Of a stretch of 64,000 nucleotides of DNA, positions 1 to 8,184 are shown one piece after another (the first letter of the stretch is position 1; each line of letters starts with the position of its first letter). The stretch is from contig NZ_BAAAYO010000007.1 of assembly GCF_039536325.1 (NCBI RefSeq), positions 62,001-126,000 of the forward strand, in the 5' to 3' direction. The DNA is from Paenibacillus_AB hodogayensis. Lineage in GTDB: Bacteria > Bacillota > Bacilli > Paenibacillales > NBRC-103111. A program made the position numbers and the translations under genes. Below the pieces are notes generated by a model. It did not search any database and was not told where the DNA came from. It saw only the letters and a program-made list of their open reading frames with translations.

Positions 1-61
1 TTATGAATCGATCGAGACGCCGAATGGAGTCGTGAAGCGCAAGCTGACCGAATTCCATTAA
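1..61 (+). CDS. 3' end of a gene cut by the window edge
   Basis: An open frame enters from the left edge and stops with TAA at 59-61, giving a C-terminus ending NGVVKRKLTEFH. Only about 19 residues are visible, which is too little to name a family. The frame has no stop before 59 and a typical amino acid mix, and the next gene starts 155 bases later behind its own promoter, so this is probably the end of a real upstream gene. It cannot be assigned. Confidence 0.45.
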   Translation, partial: YESIETPNGVVKRKLTEFH

Positions 62-159
62 TACTTGGCTAATGTAATAATGTAAATCTAAGCGGCTTTG
101 CGTGCTCAAGGCGTTACGGCGCGCGGTTAGAACAGTCCCGCCTTCAGTCGATGCCGGCG

Positions 160-188
160 TTGCCTGTCTCTTGATTCTCCTCTACAAT
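160..188 (+). promoter_or_regulatory. Predicted sigma-A promoter for the stalk-domain gene
   Basis: TTGCCT at 160-165 and TACAAT at 183-188 are separated by 17 bases, 29 bases upstream of the ATG at 217. A purine-rich AGGTGGAGCG ribosome binding site lies directly before the start. Confidence 0.5.
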
Positions 189-216
189 AGAGGGGAGAGA
201 AGGGAGAGGTGGAGCG

Positions 217-990
217 ATGAAGAAGAAAACGGGCTTGCTAGCCGCGGCCGGTCTGCTCCTTGCCGTATCGGGTGTAGCCGCTGCGGCAGGAACGACCGGG
301 GAATACAAAGGGTATCCGGTCGTGAATGTGGTTGTCAACGGCAAAGAGGTGCGCGGCGAGGTACCGGGCATTAATATGGAGGGCAACACCCTCATCCCGC
401 TGAAGGTTGTCAGCGAAGCGCTGGGAGCAAAGGTAGGCTGGGATCAGGCGACGGCAACCGCGACCGTTACGACCACGGCGGCGGCCTCAAGCCCGGCCGG
501 CAGCCCAACGTCCGGCCAAGCGGAAGATCCGGAGAAACGGAAACTCGTGCAGAGCGTGCGCGATCTGTCCAAGAAGATCGATGCCTACATCGACGAATTA
601 TCGACAATCCGCGAGCGAATCCGTATTGCCAAAGAGTTTTACGATATTAAGAAAAACGACCACTATTTCAAGCCGATGAACGAATTTTACTGGAAATCGT
701 TCGAAGACCGGTATTGGGCGATCGTAACCGAGACGAGCGGCAGCGCGATGAACGAAGCGAGGCAGAAGGGATTGCTGGACAAGAAGCTGATGGAAAGTCT
801 GGACAATGCCCAAACCTCCATGCAGAACTACAAAAACGCAGTCGATCATTTCAGCCGGTACGTATCGTCGGGCCAGTCGCAGTTTCTGGATTATTACATT
901 ACCAGCTATGCCAATGCATTCGACATGGAACTGAAGGCGAAGGAGACGTTCGCAGGCGCCTTCGCCGAGTTCCAAAGCAAAAATCCGTGA
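217..990 (+). CDS. Secreted protein with copper-amine-oxidase-like stalk domain
   Basis: A 257-residue exported protein of unknown role. Residues 1-24 form a signal peptide (KKK, then an Ala/Leu-rich core ending near AAAAG). Residues 30-85 match the stalk domain common in Paenibacillaceae cell-surface proteins: the pattern VNGKEV, then NTLIPLKVVSEALGAKVGWDQATATATV is the usual form. A low-complexity Ala/Ser/Pro linker follows, and residues 110-257 look helical and charged, with no recognised domain. The family name derives from a structural similarity only; no copper site or oxidase activity is implied. The gene stands alone between its own promoter and a weak terminator. A cell-envelope structural or binding role is a guess from localisation. 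Confidence 0.8.
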   Translation: MKKKTGLLAAAGLLLAVSGVAAAAGTTGEYKGYPVVNVVVNGKEVRGEVPGINMEGNTLIPLKVVSEALGAKVGWDQATATATVTTTAAASSPAGSPTSGQAEDPEKRKLVQSVRDLSKKIDAYIDELSTIRERIRIAKEFYDIKKNDHYFKPMNEFYWKSFEDRYWAIVTETSGSAMNEARQKGLLDKKLMESLDNAQTSMQNYKNAVDHFSRYVSSGQSQFLDYYITSYANAFDMELKAKETFAGAFAEFQSKNP

Positions 991-993
991 CCT

Positions 994-1011
994 CCGGGTC
1001 CCGGTTTTTTT
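994..1011 (+). terminator. Short hairpin with T-run
   Basis: CCGG, a 3-base loop and CCGG are followed by seven T, four bases after the stop codon at 990. The stem is short, so termination may be inefficient. Confidence 0.4.
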
Positions 1012-1057
1012 GTTTTGGAAAGGTTCAAACGATAGGCGTTGTTGGTCAACCTGCTTT

Positions 1058-1086
1058 TTGGCGCAACGGTTCCGGAATGGTATAGT
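1058..1086 (+). promoter_or_regulatory. Predicted extended -10 promoter for the acetyltransferase
   Basis: TTGGCG at 1058-1063 and TATAGT at 1081-1086 have a 17-base spacer, and TGG precedes the -10 as an extended element. The start codon is 41 bases downstream. Confidence 0.5.
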
Positions 1087-1126
1087 GGGTAAGACTACCT
1101 GTAGCTGGAAAGGAAGGCGAACACAA

Positions 1127-1684
1127 ATGATCAGACAGGCGACGGCCAAAGACGCGGAGCAGGCGCTGGCATTGTTATACAGTGCGATCGGCTCGATCGC
1201 TTATTCGCTCGCGGGCACGAACGACCATGAGCAGGCGATGGAGACGTTAAAGCATTTCTTCGGTTCAAGGGAGAACCGGATCAGCTATGAGAATACGATC
1301 GTGGACGATCGCGGAGGCCAGTTAGCCGGCTTATTGGTTGCGTACGACGGCAGCCGGGCTGAGCGGTTGGACGAGCCGCTGCTGGAACGAATTCGCGTCA
1401 AGCCGGGGCAAGCCGGCTACACGATCGTAAAGGAAGCGCAGGAAGGCGAATACTACTTGGACTCGCTCGCTGTTGACGAAGCGTTCCAGGGACAAGGCGT
1501 TGCCAAGGCGCTGATGCGCGCTTTCGAAGCGAAAGGAAAAGCGGACGGGTTCCCCCGGCTTTCGCTGATCGTGGAGGAAGAGAACGAGCGGGCTTATGGT
1601 CTTTATGAGAAAATGGGCTACCGTGAGGACGGATTGCTGGAAGTGAGCGGAAGCCTGTTCCGTCGGATGATCAAGACGATTTGA
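1127..1684 (+). CDS. GNAT-family N-acetyltransferase
   Basis: A 185-residue cytoplasmic protein with the GNAT fold, expected to move an acetyl group from acetyl-CoA to an unknown amine. The central DSLAVDEAFQGQGVAKALM segment is the acetyl-CoA pyrophosphate loop (Q/R-x-x-G-x-A type), followed by the typical C-terminal ERAYGLYEKMGY element. The start is ATG at 1127 behind AAAGGAAGG at about 1109-1117; a longer upstream reading lacks a ribosome binding site. The gene is single, with its own promoter, and converges on a cation exporter with a shared terminator. GNAT substrates cannot be read from sequence, so this may act on a small molecule or a protein. Confidence 0.85.
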   Translation: MIRQATAKDAEQALALLYSAIGSIAYSLAGTNDHEQAMETLKHFFGSRENRISYENTIVDDRGGQLAGLLVAYDGSRAERLDEPLLERIRVKPGQAGYTIVKEAQEGEYYLDSLAVDEAFQGQGVAKALMRAFEAKGKADGFPRLSLIVEEENERAYGLYEKMGYREDGLLEVSGSLFRRMIKTI

Positions 1685-1690
1685 CTGAAG

Positions 1691-1740
1691 GGATATTCGG
1701 CCGGGCCTCTATACAAGAAACAGAGGCCCATATCCGGTTT
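1691..1740. terminator. Bidirectional terminator between convergent genes
   Basis: GGGCCTCT (1703-1710) pairs with AGAGGCCC (1722-1729), and an outer GGATAT/ATATCC stem extends it. It lies between the acetyltransferase and the oppositely oriented cation exporter. Confidence 0.65.
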
Positions 1741-1784
1741 ATTTTCAAAATGATCGCAGCCGGGTCTTATCTTCCTTTTCCCCG

Positions 1785-2786
1785 CTAAACCTTCATGTCT
1801 CCATGCTGAAGAGCTGGCGTCTCCACTTGTATGGTCGTATGCATAATGCGGAATTGCTGCTCTACGATATGGATTGCTTGCTGTAAAACGGTCTGGCTGT
1901 CGGAAGGCTCGTCGATGACAATATGACAGCTTAACGAATCGAGTCCGGACGTAATCGTCCATACATGGAAATCGTGCACCTCGCGGACGCCTTCGATTTG
2001 CAGCAAAGCCTTCTTTACCTGCGCGCAATCGACGGTCGCCGGCGTCCCCTCCATCAAAATATGGATCGCTTGCCGGATGACGCCCCAAGCGCTTTTCAGA
2101 ATGAGCAGCGCCACCACTACGCTAATAATCGGATCGGCAACGTACCAGGAAAATGCCAGCATCAGCACGCCGGCCACGATCGCTCCTACCGAACCGAGGG
2201 CATCCCCGAGCACATGAAGGTAGGCGCTGCGCACGTTGATGTTGTCTTTGACATCTCCTTGTCGCAGCAGCGCCCAGGCACTAGCCAGATTAGCCAAGAG
2301 CCCGATGCAGGCAATGGCGATCATCGAGCCGCTGGATACGGTAGGGGGGTTCCACAGCCGATGGTACGCTTCCCATATAATGAATCCGGCGATGACGAAC
2401 AAAGTCGCGCCATTGAACAGGGCTGCCAATATTTCAAACCGGTAGTAGCCGTACGTCTTGTTCGGAGCGGGCGGACGAACGGCAAACCATAAGGCCATCA
2501 AGCTTAAGACCAGCGCTCCGGCGTCGCTGAGCATATGCCCGGAATCGGACAGCAGGGCGAGACTGTTCGTCCATAAGCCCCCCGCGAATTCGAGGATCAT
2601 GATGGAAGCCGTAATCAGCAGCGCGATCGTCAGCCCCTTCTTGTTGTTCGGGGCGTGATGGCCGCCGATTCCATGCGAATGGCCGTGATGGTTATGGTTA
2701 TCGCTGGGACCATGGCTGTGACCGTGGTCATGATTATGGGGATGATCGTGACCGCGATGAGTTTGATAAACGGGGCTATGTTCCAT
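1785..2786 (-). CDS. Cation diffusion facilitator (CzcD/ZitB-like) exporter
   Basis: A 333-residue CDF transporter that should export Zn2+ or similar divalent metals from the cytoplasm in exchange for protons. The N-terminus is very rich in His (repeated HDH, HGHSH and HNHHGHSH motifs), typical of the ZitB/CzcD group. Six membrane segments follow, with SDSGHMLSDAGAL in TM2 (His/Asp metal site) and HVLGDALGSVGA in TM5 (second His/Asp pair). The C-terminal cytoplasmic domain contains EVHDFHVWTI, a conserved CDF motif. The start is ATG at 2786 behind a GGTGG site; a longer frame has no good site. The gene diverges from an ArsR/SmtB regulator, and an SmtB-like palindrome overlaps its promoter region, which points to metal-inducible expression. 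Confidence 0.93.
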   Translation of the reverse strand: MEHSPVYQTHRGHDHPHNHDHGHSHGPSDNHNHHGHSHGIGGHHAPNNKKGLTIALLITASIMILEFAGGLWTNSLALLSDSGHMLSDAGALVLSLMALWFAVRPPAPNKTYGYYRFEILAALFNGATLFVIAGFIIWEAYHRLWNPPTVSSGSMIAIACIGLLANLASAWALLRQGDVKDNINVRSAYLHVLGDALGSVGAIVAGVLMLAFSWYVADPIISVVVALLILKSAWGVIRQAIHILMEGTPATVDCAQVKKALLQIEGVREVHDFHVWTITSGLDSLSCHIVIDEPSDSQTVLQQAIHIVEQQFRIMHTTIQVETPALQHGDMKV

Positions 2787-2810
2787 ATGTAAGCACCACC
2801 TTAAAATAAT

Positions 2811-2830
2811 ATATGAACATGTATTCATAT
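2811..2830. promoter_or_regulatory. SmtB/CzrA-type operator upstream of the CDF exporter
   Basis: ATATGAACATGTATTCATAT is an inverted repeat of ATATGAA around a 6-base centre. It resembles the known ArsR/SmtB-family operator core (TGAACA, spacer, TGTTCA). It sits 25 bases before the exporter start and 135 bases before the regulator start, so it most directly controls the exporter. The match is by eye; binding is inferred. Confidence 0.65.
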
Positions 2831-2965
2831 GTAATTATATGTCTCATTTAGTATGGTTGCAAGTGCAAACTTTATTCATAACCGAGTAATGGATGCGATT
2901 CAGGCAACTTTTGGTATAATACATCTATAACGAAATGGTTACGATTAAGTATAGGTGGTGTCCTA

Positions 2966-3334
2966 TTGGAGAAGCTGCTCAACCCGGAGTCCTGCGACGA
3001 TACTTGCACAGGGACCGAAACCGATCTGCTCGGCTTGAAACAAACGATGATAACGGAAACGACGGCCAGCGGCATGGCGGATCTATTCAAAGCGCTGGGC
3101 GATCCTACGCGGATCAAGCTTATTTACGCGATGTTGGACAAGGAGCTTTGCGTCCACGATCTGTCCGTGCTGTTGGAAATGGGGCAATCGGCGATATCCC
3201 ATCAGCTCCGTTATTTGCGCAATTTGCGCATCGTCAAGAGAAGGAAAGCGGGCAAAACCGTCTACTATTCGCTGGACGACAACCATATCGAGCAAATATT
3301 CGTGCAAACGCTCCAGCATTTAAAGCATCAGTAA
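2966..3334 (+). CDS. ArsR/SmtB-family metal sensor repressor
   Basis: A 122-residue winged-helix repressor, probably releasing DNA on binding Zn2+, Co2+ or Cd2+. The helix-turn-helix spans about 60-90 (LCVHDLSVLLEMGQSAISHQL). The C-terminal helix holds D105, H107, H118 and H121 in the exact D-x-H-x10-H-x2-H spacing of the CzrA/SmtB alpha-5 zinc site. C10 and C14 at the N-terminus with C62 recall the CadC alpha-3N cadmium/lead site, although the second CadC cysteine is replaced by H64. The start is TTG at 2966 behind AGGTGG. A TATAAT -10 lies at 2915-2920. It diverges from the CDF exporter, the likely target. Confidence 0.9.
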   Translation: MEKLLNPESCDDTCTGTETDLLGLKQTMITETTASGMADLFKALGDPTRIKLIYAMLDKELCVHDLSVLLEMGQSAISHQLRYLRNLRIVKRRKAGKTVYYSLDDNHIEQIFVQTLQHLKHQ

Positions 3335-3361
3335 GACCGAAATACAATTGACGCTAAAGCC

Positions 3362-3391
3362 TTGACATACCCCCTGGGGGTATTGTATATT
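3362..3391 (+). promoter_or_regulatory. copZ promoter with overlapping CsoR-like operator
   Basis: TTGACA (3362-3367) and TATATT (3386-3391) have an 18-base spacer. The spacer contains the perfect palindrome ATACCCCCTGGGGGTAT (3367-3383), the form expected of a CsoR copper-repressor site in Bacillota. Repressor binding would block RNA polymerase, with copper relieving it. No csoR gene is in the window. Confidence 0.8.
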
Positions 3392-3444
3392 GTAGATGCA
3401 GCTGCTAATCATGCATCCTTTTATGAGAACAGGGAGGAACCGAT

Positions 3445-3645
3445 ATGCAAAACGTCAATTTGCAAGTCAAAGGAATGTCTTGCGGTCATTGCGTAAACTC
3501 TATTGAGAGCACGCTGAAAAACTTGGGGGCTACTGCCAAAGTAGACCTCGCCAGCCATTCTGTCGCCGTCCAATACGATGATGCCAAGCTGACGCTCGGC
3601 GCGATTAAAGACGCTATCGAGGATCAAGGCTACGACGTCGTCTAA
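3445..3645 (+). CDS. copZ: Copper chaperone CopZ
   Basis: A 66-residue single HMA-domain protein that carries Cu(I) in the cytoplasm to the exporter CopA. The metal site is GMSCGHC with C13 and C16, at the usual position between the first strand and helix. The start is ATG at 3445 behind AGGGAGGAACC. Length and motif are standard for CopZ. It has its own copper-type promoter and is separated from copA by a hairpin and a second CsoR-like site, so the two genes are likely co-regulated as adjacent units and not simply one transcript. Confidence 0.95.
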   Translation: MQNVNLQVKGMSCGHCVNSIESTLKNLGATAKVDLASHSVAVQYDDAKLTLGAIKDAIEDQGYDVV

Positions 3646-3687
3646 TAGCGGAACGAAAGATTGATCCGCTGACGCACTCAAGCAAGC

Positions 3688-3715
3688 GAGCCATCTTACG
3701 GTGGCTCTCTCTTTT
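3688..3715 (+). terminator. Terminator after copZ
   Basis: GAGCCA (3688-3693) pairs with TGGCTC (3702-3707), followed by TCTCTTTT. It lies before the second copper operator and may separate copZ and copA transcription. Confidence 0.6.
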
Positions 3716-3726
3716 ACTCTAAAAAG

Positions 3727-3741
3727 TACCCCGTGGGGGTA
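3727..3741. promoter_or_regulatory. Second CsoR-like operator upstream of copA
   Basis: TACCCCGTGGGGGTA is a near-perfect copy of the half sites seen before copZ, 32 bases before the copA start. A TATATG hexamer overlaps its right edge (3740-3745), but no well-spaced -35 is obvious. Confidence 0.65.
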
Positions 3742-3772
3742 TATGACAACATAAGCAGCGAAGGTGATGAAG

Positions 3773-6028
3773 ATGAGCGCTAACGAGCAAACAGCCGATT
3801 CGGCTCAAACGCGGCAGGCTACGATGCAAATTACTGGTATGACGTGCGCCGCGTGCGCTACGCGGATCGAGAAGGGATTGAACAAGCTGCCTGGCGTTCA
3901 GCGGGCTACCGTTAATTTGGCGATGGAAACGGCCCAAGTCGATTATGCCCCGGCCGATGCGACGCTATCCGATATGATCAAGAAAGTGGAGCAGCTCGGG
4001 TATCACGCCAAACCGAAGGAAGAAGTCAAGGACACGGCGGCTGAACGGAAGAAGGAACTCGGCAGACAAAAGCGGAAGCTGATCGTCTCGGCGATCCTGT
4101 CCTTGCCGCTGCTGTGGGCAATGGCGGGACACTTCTCCTTTACCTCCTGGCTGTGGGTGCCCGAATGGTTTATGAATCCGTGGTTCCAGCTGGCGCTGGC
4201 TACGCCGGTGCAGTTTGTGATCGGCAGAACGTTTTACGTCGGCGCCTATAAAGCGCTGCGCAACGGCAGCGCGAATATGGACGTGCTGGTAGCGCTCGGT
4301 ACGTCCGCCGCCTATTTCTACAGTCTATACTTGACGCTGCGCTCGATCGGAGAGCAGCATGCTCATCAGGTCGATATGTACTACGAGACGAGCGCGGTGC
4401 TCATTACGCTGATCCTGCTTGGCAAGCTGTTCGAGGCGCTGGCGAAAGGCCGCTCCTCGGAGGCGATCAAGGCGCTGATGGGGCTCCAGGCCAAGACGGC
4501 TCTCGTCGTGAGGGACGGCAAGGAGGCGGTCGTTCCGGTAGAGGACGTTATCGCCGGCGACATCGTCATCGTCAAGCCGGGGGAGAAAATACCGGTCGAC
4601 GGCGAAGTGCTGGAAGGATCGTCCGCCGTAGACGAATCGATGCTGACCGGGGAAAGCATTCCGGTCGACAAGCGGGCCGGCGACGCAGTGATCGGCGCGA
4701 CCTTGAACCGCAATGGAGCGCTGCGCATTCGCGCCACCAAAGTTGGCAAGGAAACGGCGCTGGCGCAGATTATCCGGGTGGTGGAGGAAGCGCAAGGCTC
4801 GAAGGCGCCGATCCAGCGCATCGCCGACGTCATCTCGGGCATTTTCGTTCCGATCGTGGTCGGGCTTGCTATCGTTACATTCCTTGTCTGGTATTTCGGG
4901 GTCGATTCCGGCAATTTCGCCGGGGCGCTCGAGAAGGCGATCGCCGTTCTCGTTATCGCTTGTCCTTGCGCGCTCGGACTGGCCACGCCGACCTCGATTA
5001 TGGCCGGCTCCGGCCGGGCTGCGGAGCTGGGTATTTTGTTCAAAGGCGGAGAATTTCTGGAGGCGACGCACCGGATCGAGACGGTCGTGCTGGACAAAAC
5101 CGGCACGGTCACCAACGGCAAGCCCGAATTGACAGACACCGTACTCGAATCGTCGTGGCCGGAGGAGCGGCTGCTTTCCTGGATTGCGGCGGCCGAGCGG
5201 AATTCGGAGCATCCTTTGGCAGAGGCAATCGTACGCGGTATCGAAAGCCGGGGAATTGCCATCGCCGCATCCGAATCGTTCGAAGCCATACCGGGCTACG
5301 GCATTCGCGCCGTGTCGGAAGGGCGCGATCTGCTGGTCGGTACGCGTAAGCTGATGGCGCAGCACGGCATTTCGCTCGGAAATTCGGCTTCACGGATGAC
5401 CGAACTGGAAGAACAGGGCAAGACGGTCATGCTTGCCGCCGTGGACGGAACGTACGCCGGGATGCTGGCGGTTTCCGATACGATTAAGGAGACGTCGAAG
5501 CAAGCAGTGAGCAGGCTGAAGGAGTTGGGGCTGCAGGTCGTCATGATGACCGGCGATAACGAGCGCACGGCTGCTGCTATCGCCCGCCAGGCCGGAATCG
5601 ACGAGGTGCTTGCGGAAGTGCTGCCCGAAGGAAAGGCCGCCGAGGTGAAGAAACTGCAGCAGAGCGGACGCCATGTCGCCATGGTCGGGGACGGCATCAA
5701 CGACGCTCCAGCGCTCGCGACGGCGGACATCGGCATGGCGGTCGGCACGGGAACCGACGTGGCGATCGCATCGGCCGACGTTACGCTGATGCGCGGAGAT
5801 TTGAACGCGATTCCTGACGCTATTTACATGAGCAAGAGAACGATGGGCAACATTAAGCAAAATTTGTTCTGGGCGCTCGCCTACAATGTGATCGGCATTC
5901 CGATCGCCGCCATGGGCTTTCTTGCTCCCTGGCTAGCCGGAGCCGCGATGGCCTTGAGCTCGGTATCCGTCGTCCTGAACGCGCTGCGGCTGCAGCGAAT
6001 CCGACTACAGTCCGGAGGAAAACAATGA
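3773..6028 (+). CDS. copA: Copper-exporting P1B-type ATPase CopA
   Basis: A 751-residue membrane ATPase that pumps Cu(I) out of the cytoplasm. One N-terminal HMA domain carries GMTCAAC (C25, C28). Then come the membrane helices, the actuator motif LTGES, the intramembrane CPC motif within VIACPCALGLATP near residue 397, the phosphorylation motif DKTGT near 441, the SEHPLAEAI motif of the nucleotide domain and GDGINDAPAL near 636. B. subtilis CopA has two HMA domains; this has one. The start chosen is ATG at 3773, six bases after AAGGTG; GTG 3764 and ATG 3767 overlap the ribosome binding site. It overlaps the next gene by four bases. Confidence 0.95.
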   Translation: MSANEQTADSAQTRQATMQITGMTCAACATRIEKGLNKLPGVQRATVNLAMETAQVDYAPADATLSDMIKKVEQLGYHAKPKEEVKDTAAERKKELGRQKRKLIVSAILSLPLLWAMAGHFSFTSWLWVPEWFMNPWFQLALATPVQFVIGRTFYVGAYKALRNGSANMDVLVALGTSAAYFYSLYLTLRSIGEQHAHQVDMYYETSAVLITLILLGKLFEALAKGRSSEAIKALMGLQAKTALVVRDGKEAVVPVEDVIAGDIVIVKPGEKIPVDGEVLEGSSAVDESMLTGESIPVDKRAGDAVIGATLNRNGALRIRATKVGKETALAQIIRVVEEAQGSKAPIQRIADVISGIFVPIVVGLAIVTFLVWYFGVDSGNFAGALEKAIAVLVIACPCALGLATPTSIMAGSGRAAELGILFKGGEFLEATHRIETVVLDKTGTVTNGKPELTDTVLESSWPEERLLSWIAAAERNSEHPLAEAIVRGIESRGIAIAASESFEAIPGYGIRAVSEGRDLLVGTRKLMAQHGISLGNSASRMTELEEQGKTVMLAAVDGTYAGMLAVSDTIKETSKQAVSRLKELGLQVVMMTGDNERTAAAIARQAGIDEVLAEVLPEGKAAEVKKLQQSGRHVAMVGDGINDAPALATADIGMAVGTGTDVAIASADVTLMRGDLNAIPDAIYMSKRTMGNIKQNLFWALAYNVIGIPIAAMGFLAPWLAGAAMALSSVSVVLNALRLQRIRLQSGGKQ

Positions 6029-6855
6029 AACGACATTGGACCGCAATCGCTTTAGCCTTATCGCTCGTATTCGTATCCGCCTGCGGCAAAGCCGCAGACC
6101 CTGCCGCTGCCGGGCATGACGGTCATGGGCAGCATGCAGGGGACGGCAAGGAGGCTGCTGTTCCCGACTCGACTAAAGCGGTTTGGAAGCTATCGGCCGC
6201 CAAGCCGCAGGCCGGGGCAAATACGACCGTTTCCGTGCAAATTCAGGACGCTCAAGGAAAGCCGGTCGAGAAATTCGACCTGAACCACGAGAAGATGATG
6301 CATTTGATTATCGTCAGTCAAGATTTGTCGGTGTTCGACCATATTCATCCGGTTTATAAGGGCGGGGGGCTATTCGAGATCGACACCCGTTTTCCGTCGG
6401 GCGGGGAATACAAGCTGTTTGCAGACTACGTACCGACGGGAGGAGCGGCTGTCACCAAGAGCGAGCGGATCGCCGTGGACGGTCCGAAAGCGGCTCCCGT
6501 CCCGATTGCGGCCGACGCCAAGCTGACGAAGACGCTGGAGGGCAAGGAAGTGACGTTGTCCTACGATCATCTGATGGCCAATATGGAGATCAAGCTGAAC
6601 TTCCATCTCGTCGATGCGAAGACGAAGAAGCCGATTACCGATTTGCAGCCTTACTTGGGGGCGGTTGGCCACGTCGTCATTTTGAGCGCGGATGGGGAGC
6701 GCTATCTCCACGTGCATCCGACCGACGAGAAGGCGAAAGGTCCCGACGCCTCGTTTATGACGACCTTTCCGGCAGCCGGAACGTACAAAATATGGGGGCA
6801 ATTTCAGCAAAACGGCCAAACGTTCATCGTGCCGTTCGTGGTTAACGTTCCGTAA
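6025..6855 (+). CDS. His-rich lipoprotein coupled to copA
   Basis: A 276-residue lipoprotein exported to the outer face of the membrane. The signal peptide ends in the lipobox VSAC with C20 as the lipidated residue. A His-rich stretch (GHDGHGQHAG) follows, and further histidines occur in FDHIHPVYKGG and YLHVHP. Two beta-rich halves (about 55-150 and 165-276) resemble YtkA/FixH-like domains. The ATG overlaps the copA stop (ATGA), so translation is coupled to the pump. Copper binding or handling outside the membrane is inferred from the histidines and location; no precise family function is known to me. Confidence 0.75.
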   Translation: MKRHWTAIALALSLVFVSACGKAADPAAAGHDGHGQHAGDGKEAAVPDSTKAVWKLSAAKPQAGANTTVSVQIQDAQGKPVEKFDLNHEKMMHLIIVSQDLSVFDHIHPVYKGGGLFEIDTRFPSGGEYKLFADYVPTGGAAVTKSERIAVDGPKAAPVPIAADAKLTKTLEGKEVTLSYDHLMANMEIKLNFHLVDAKTKKPITDLQPYLGAVGHVVILSADGERYLHVHPTDEKAKGPDASFMTTFPAAGTYKIWGQFQQNGQTFIVPFVVNVP

Positions 6856-6876
6856 GCCGGAGCTGCTTCCAACCTG

Positions 6877-6925
6877 AAAAGCACCGCATGAAGGGAGATA
6901 ATAACCCCTCGTGCGGTGCTTTTTT
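6877..6925 (+). terminator. Strong terminator after the copper cluster
   Basis: AAAAGCACCGCA (6877-6888) pairs with TGCGGTGC (6912-6919) followed by six T. It can also act on the converging gene. Confidence 0.8.
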
Positions 6926-6942
6926 GCTTATGCGCATAGAAT

Positions 6943-8184
6943 TTATTGCTTGACCGGACCTTTACTGATCCAGAACGTGACGCTGCTGCCTTTCTCGACT
7001 TGCGCGTTAGGCAAAGGCTCCTGCTTGAACACGAGACCGGCTTCTTTGTCGTTCGTCTCCAAATAAAATTCATAACGCAGCCCCGAATCCAACATCAGCT
7101 TCTCTGCGACTTCCTTCGAAAGCCCGGTAATCGTTGGTACGGGGATGATCGGATTGTTGGTCGACGCGGAAGTCTGGGACGTATCCTTAGGCGGAGCGGG
7201 GACGTTCTTGACCGGCTCGCTCGTCTTCGGTGTCTGCTCGGCTACGACAGGCGCCGGCTCCGATTTCTTCGAGCTGCGGTTGAGCGAGTCGATCAGCGGC
7301 ACTGAAATAACGGCGACCAAGGCTACTCCCACTACCGACGCGAGTCCGACCGCCAGCCTCTTGCCGGTCCGGAACGATCTGCGCCGCGACCGGACCGGCT
7401 CGTCGTCCTCCTCCTGCTCCTCTTCCGTCCAGAGCGGCGTAGTCTGCGGGGCTGCGGGTGCTGACGGAACGCTACTTATCGGCTCCGTACCTGGCGCGGA
7501 CGGCTGCAGCATCCGGATGAACGGAAGCAGGGAAGCGAGCGTCAGCTTCTCCTTCCAAGCGTCCTGTACCGTCGCCACGAAGTCCTCTTTTTTGGCCGCG
7601 GGCAGCGCCGGCAGCGCATTTCCGAGCAGAGCGGCGATTTCGTCCGTGCCGGCGGGCGGCTGCTGCGAATGGGCGAGCAGTTGCGTCAACAGAGAGCTGA
7701 GCTCGTGGGCGAGCCGAGAGCCTTCCGCCGGGCATTCCCACGTATTGATGACGTTGATGACGCCATCTTCGGTGACCCACAGGTTATCCGCCCCAATCGA
7801 GAAGTCCATAGGGCGTTCGGTCGCCGCGTCGAGCAGCGCTTGACCCAGATCGGCGGCCATGGTCAGCGCATTCTGATAGGAATACGGCTCTTTTGCGATA
7901 AACTGCCGCAGCGAGCACCCGGGTTTATAGGAAATAATGACATGGATCGAATCCGTTCCGATTTCGGCATCCAGCACATGCAGAAAGGGCGAGTCGGTCC
8001 CGCCTTGGTGCGCCGCGCTGCCCAATTTGCGCACGTACTCGCGGACGGCCGGCTCGTCCTGCAGTTTCAGCGAATAGACGAACACGGTACGCTGCAGGGA
8101 AAGATCTTTGCCTTCATACAGCTGCCCGTCGCGGAGAGGCGCAAGCTGCTGCTTCAACTCGTACCGGTCGGAGATCGGCCTCAT
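6943..8184 (-). CDS. Kinase-like membrane protein with one PASTA domain (probable pseudokinase)
   Basis: A 413-residue protein whose layout copies PASTA Ser/Thr kinases such as PrkC: a cytoplasmic kinase-like region (about 5-230), a disordered acidic and basic linker, one membrane helix (about 279-300), a Pro/Ser/Thr-rich linker and a single PASTA repeat (about 346-411, starting PTITGLSKEVAEKLM). The N-terminal part retains kinase-like spacing (DRYELKQQL, then VIISYKPGCSLRQFI), but no HRD catalytic loop and no DFG motif are present. At the expected places are FSIGADNLW and VINVINTWE. Catalysis is therefore unlikely. PASTA domains bind peptidoglycan fragments or beta-lactams, so a sensing or scaffold role is possible. 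The start is ATG at 8184 behind GAGGTGATT. Confidence 0.75.
   Translation of the reverse strand: MRPISDRYELKQQLAPLRDGQLYEGKDLSLQRTVFVYSLKLQDEPAVREYVRKLGSAAHQGGTDSPFLHVLDAEIGTDSIHVIISYKPGCSLRQFIAKEPYSYQNALTMAADLGQALLDAATERPMDFSIGADNLWVTEDGVINVINTWECPAEGSRLAHELSSLLTQLLAHSQQPPAGTDEIAALLGNALPALPAAKKEDFVATVQDAWKEKLTLASLLPFIRMLQPSAPGTEPISSVPSAPAAPQTTPLWTEEEQEEDDEPVRSRRRSFRTGKRLAVGLASVVGVALVAVISVPLIDSLNRSSKKSEPAPVVAEQTPKTSEPVKNVPAPPKDTSQTSASTNNPIIPVPTITGLSKEVAEKLMLDSGLRYEFYLETNDKEAGLVFKQEPLPNAQVEKGSSVTFWISKGPVKQ

Noticed and set aside
4325..5365. Two long minus-strand frames opposite copA
   Set aside because: Shadows of CopA codons; the forward frame has all P-type ATPase motifs.
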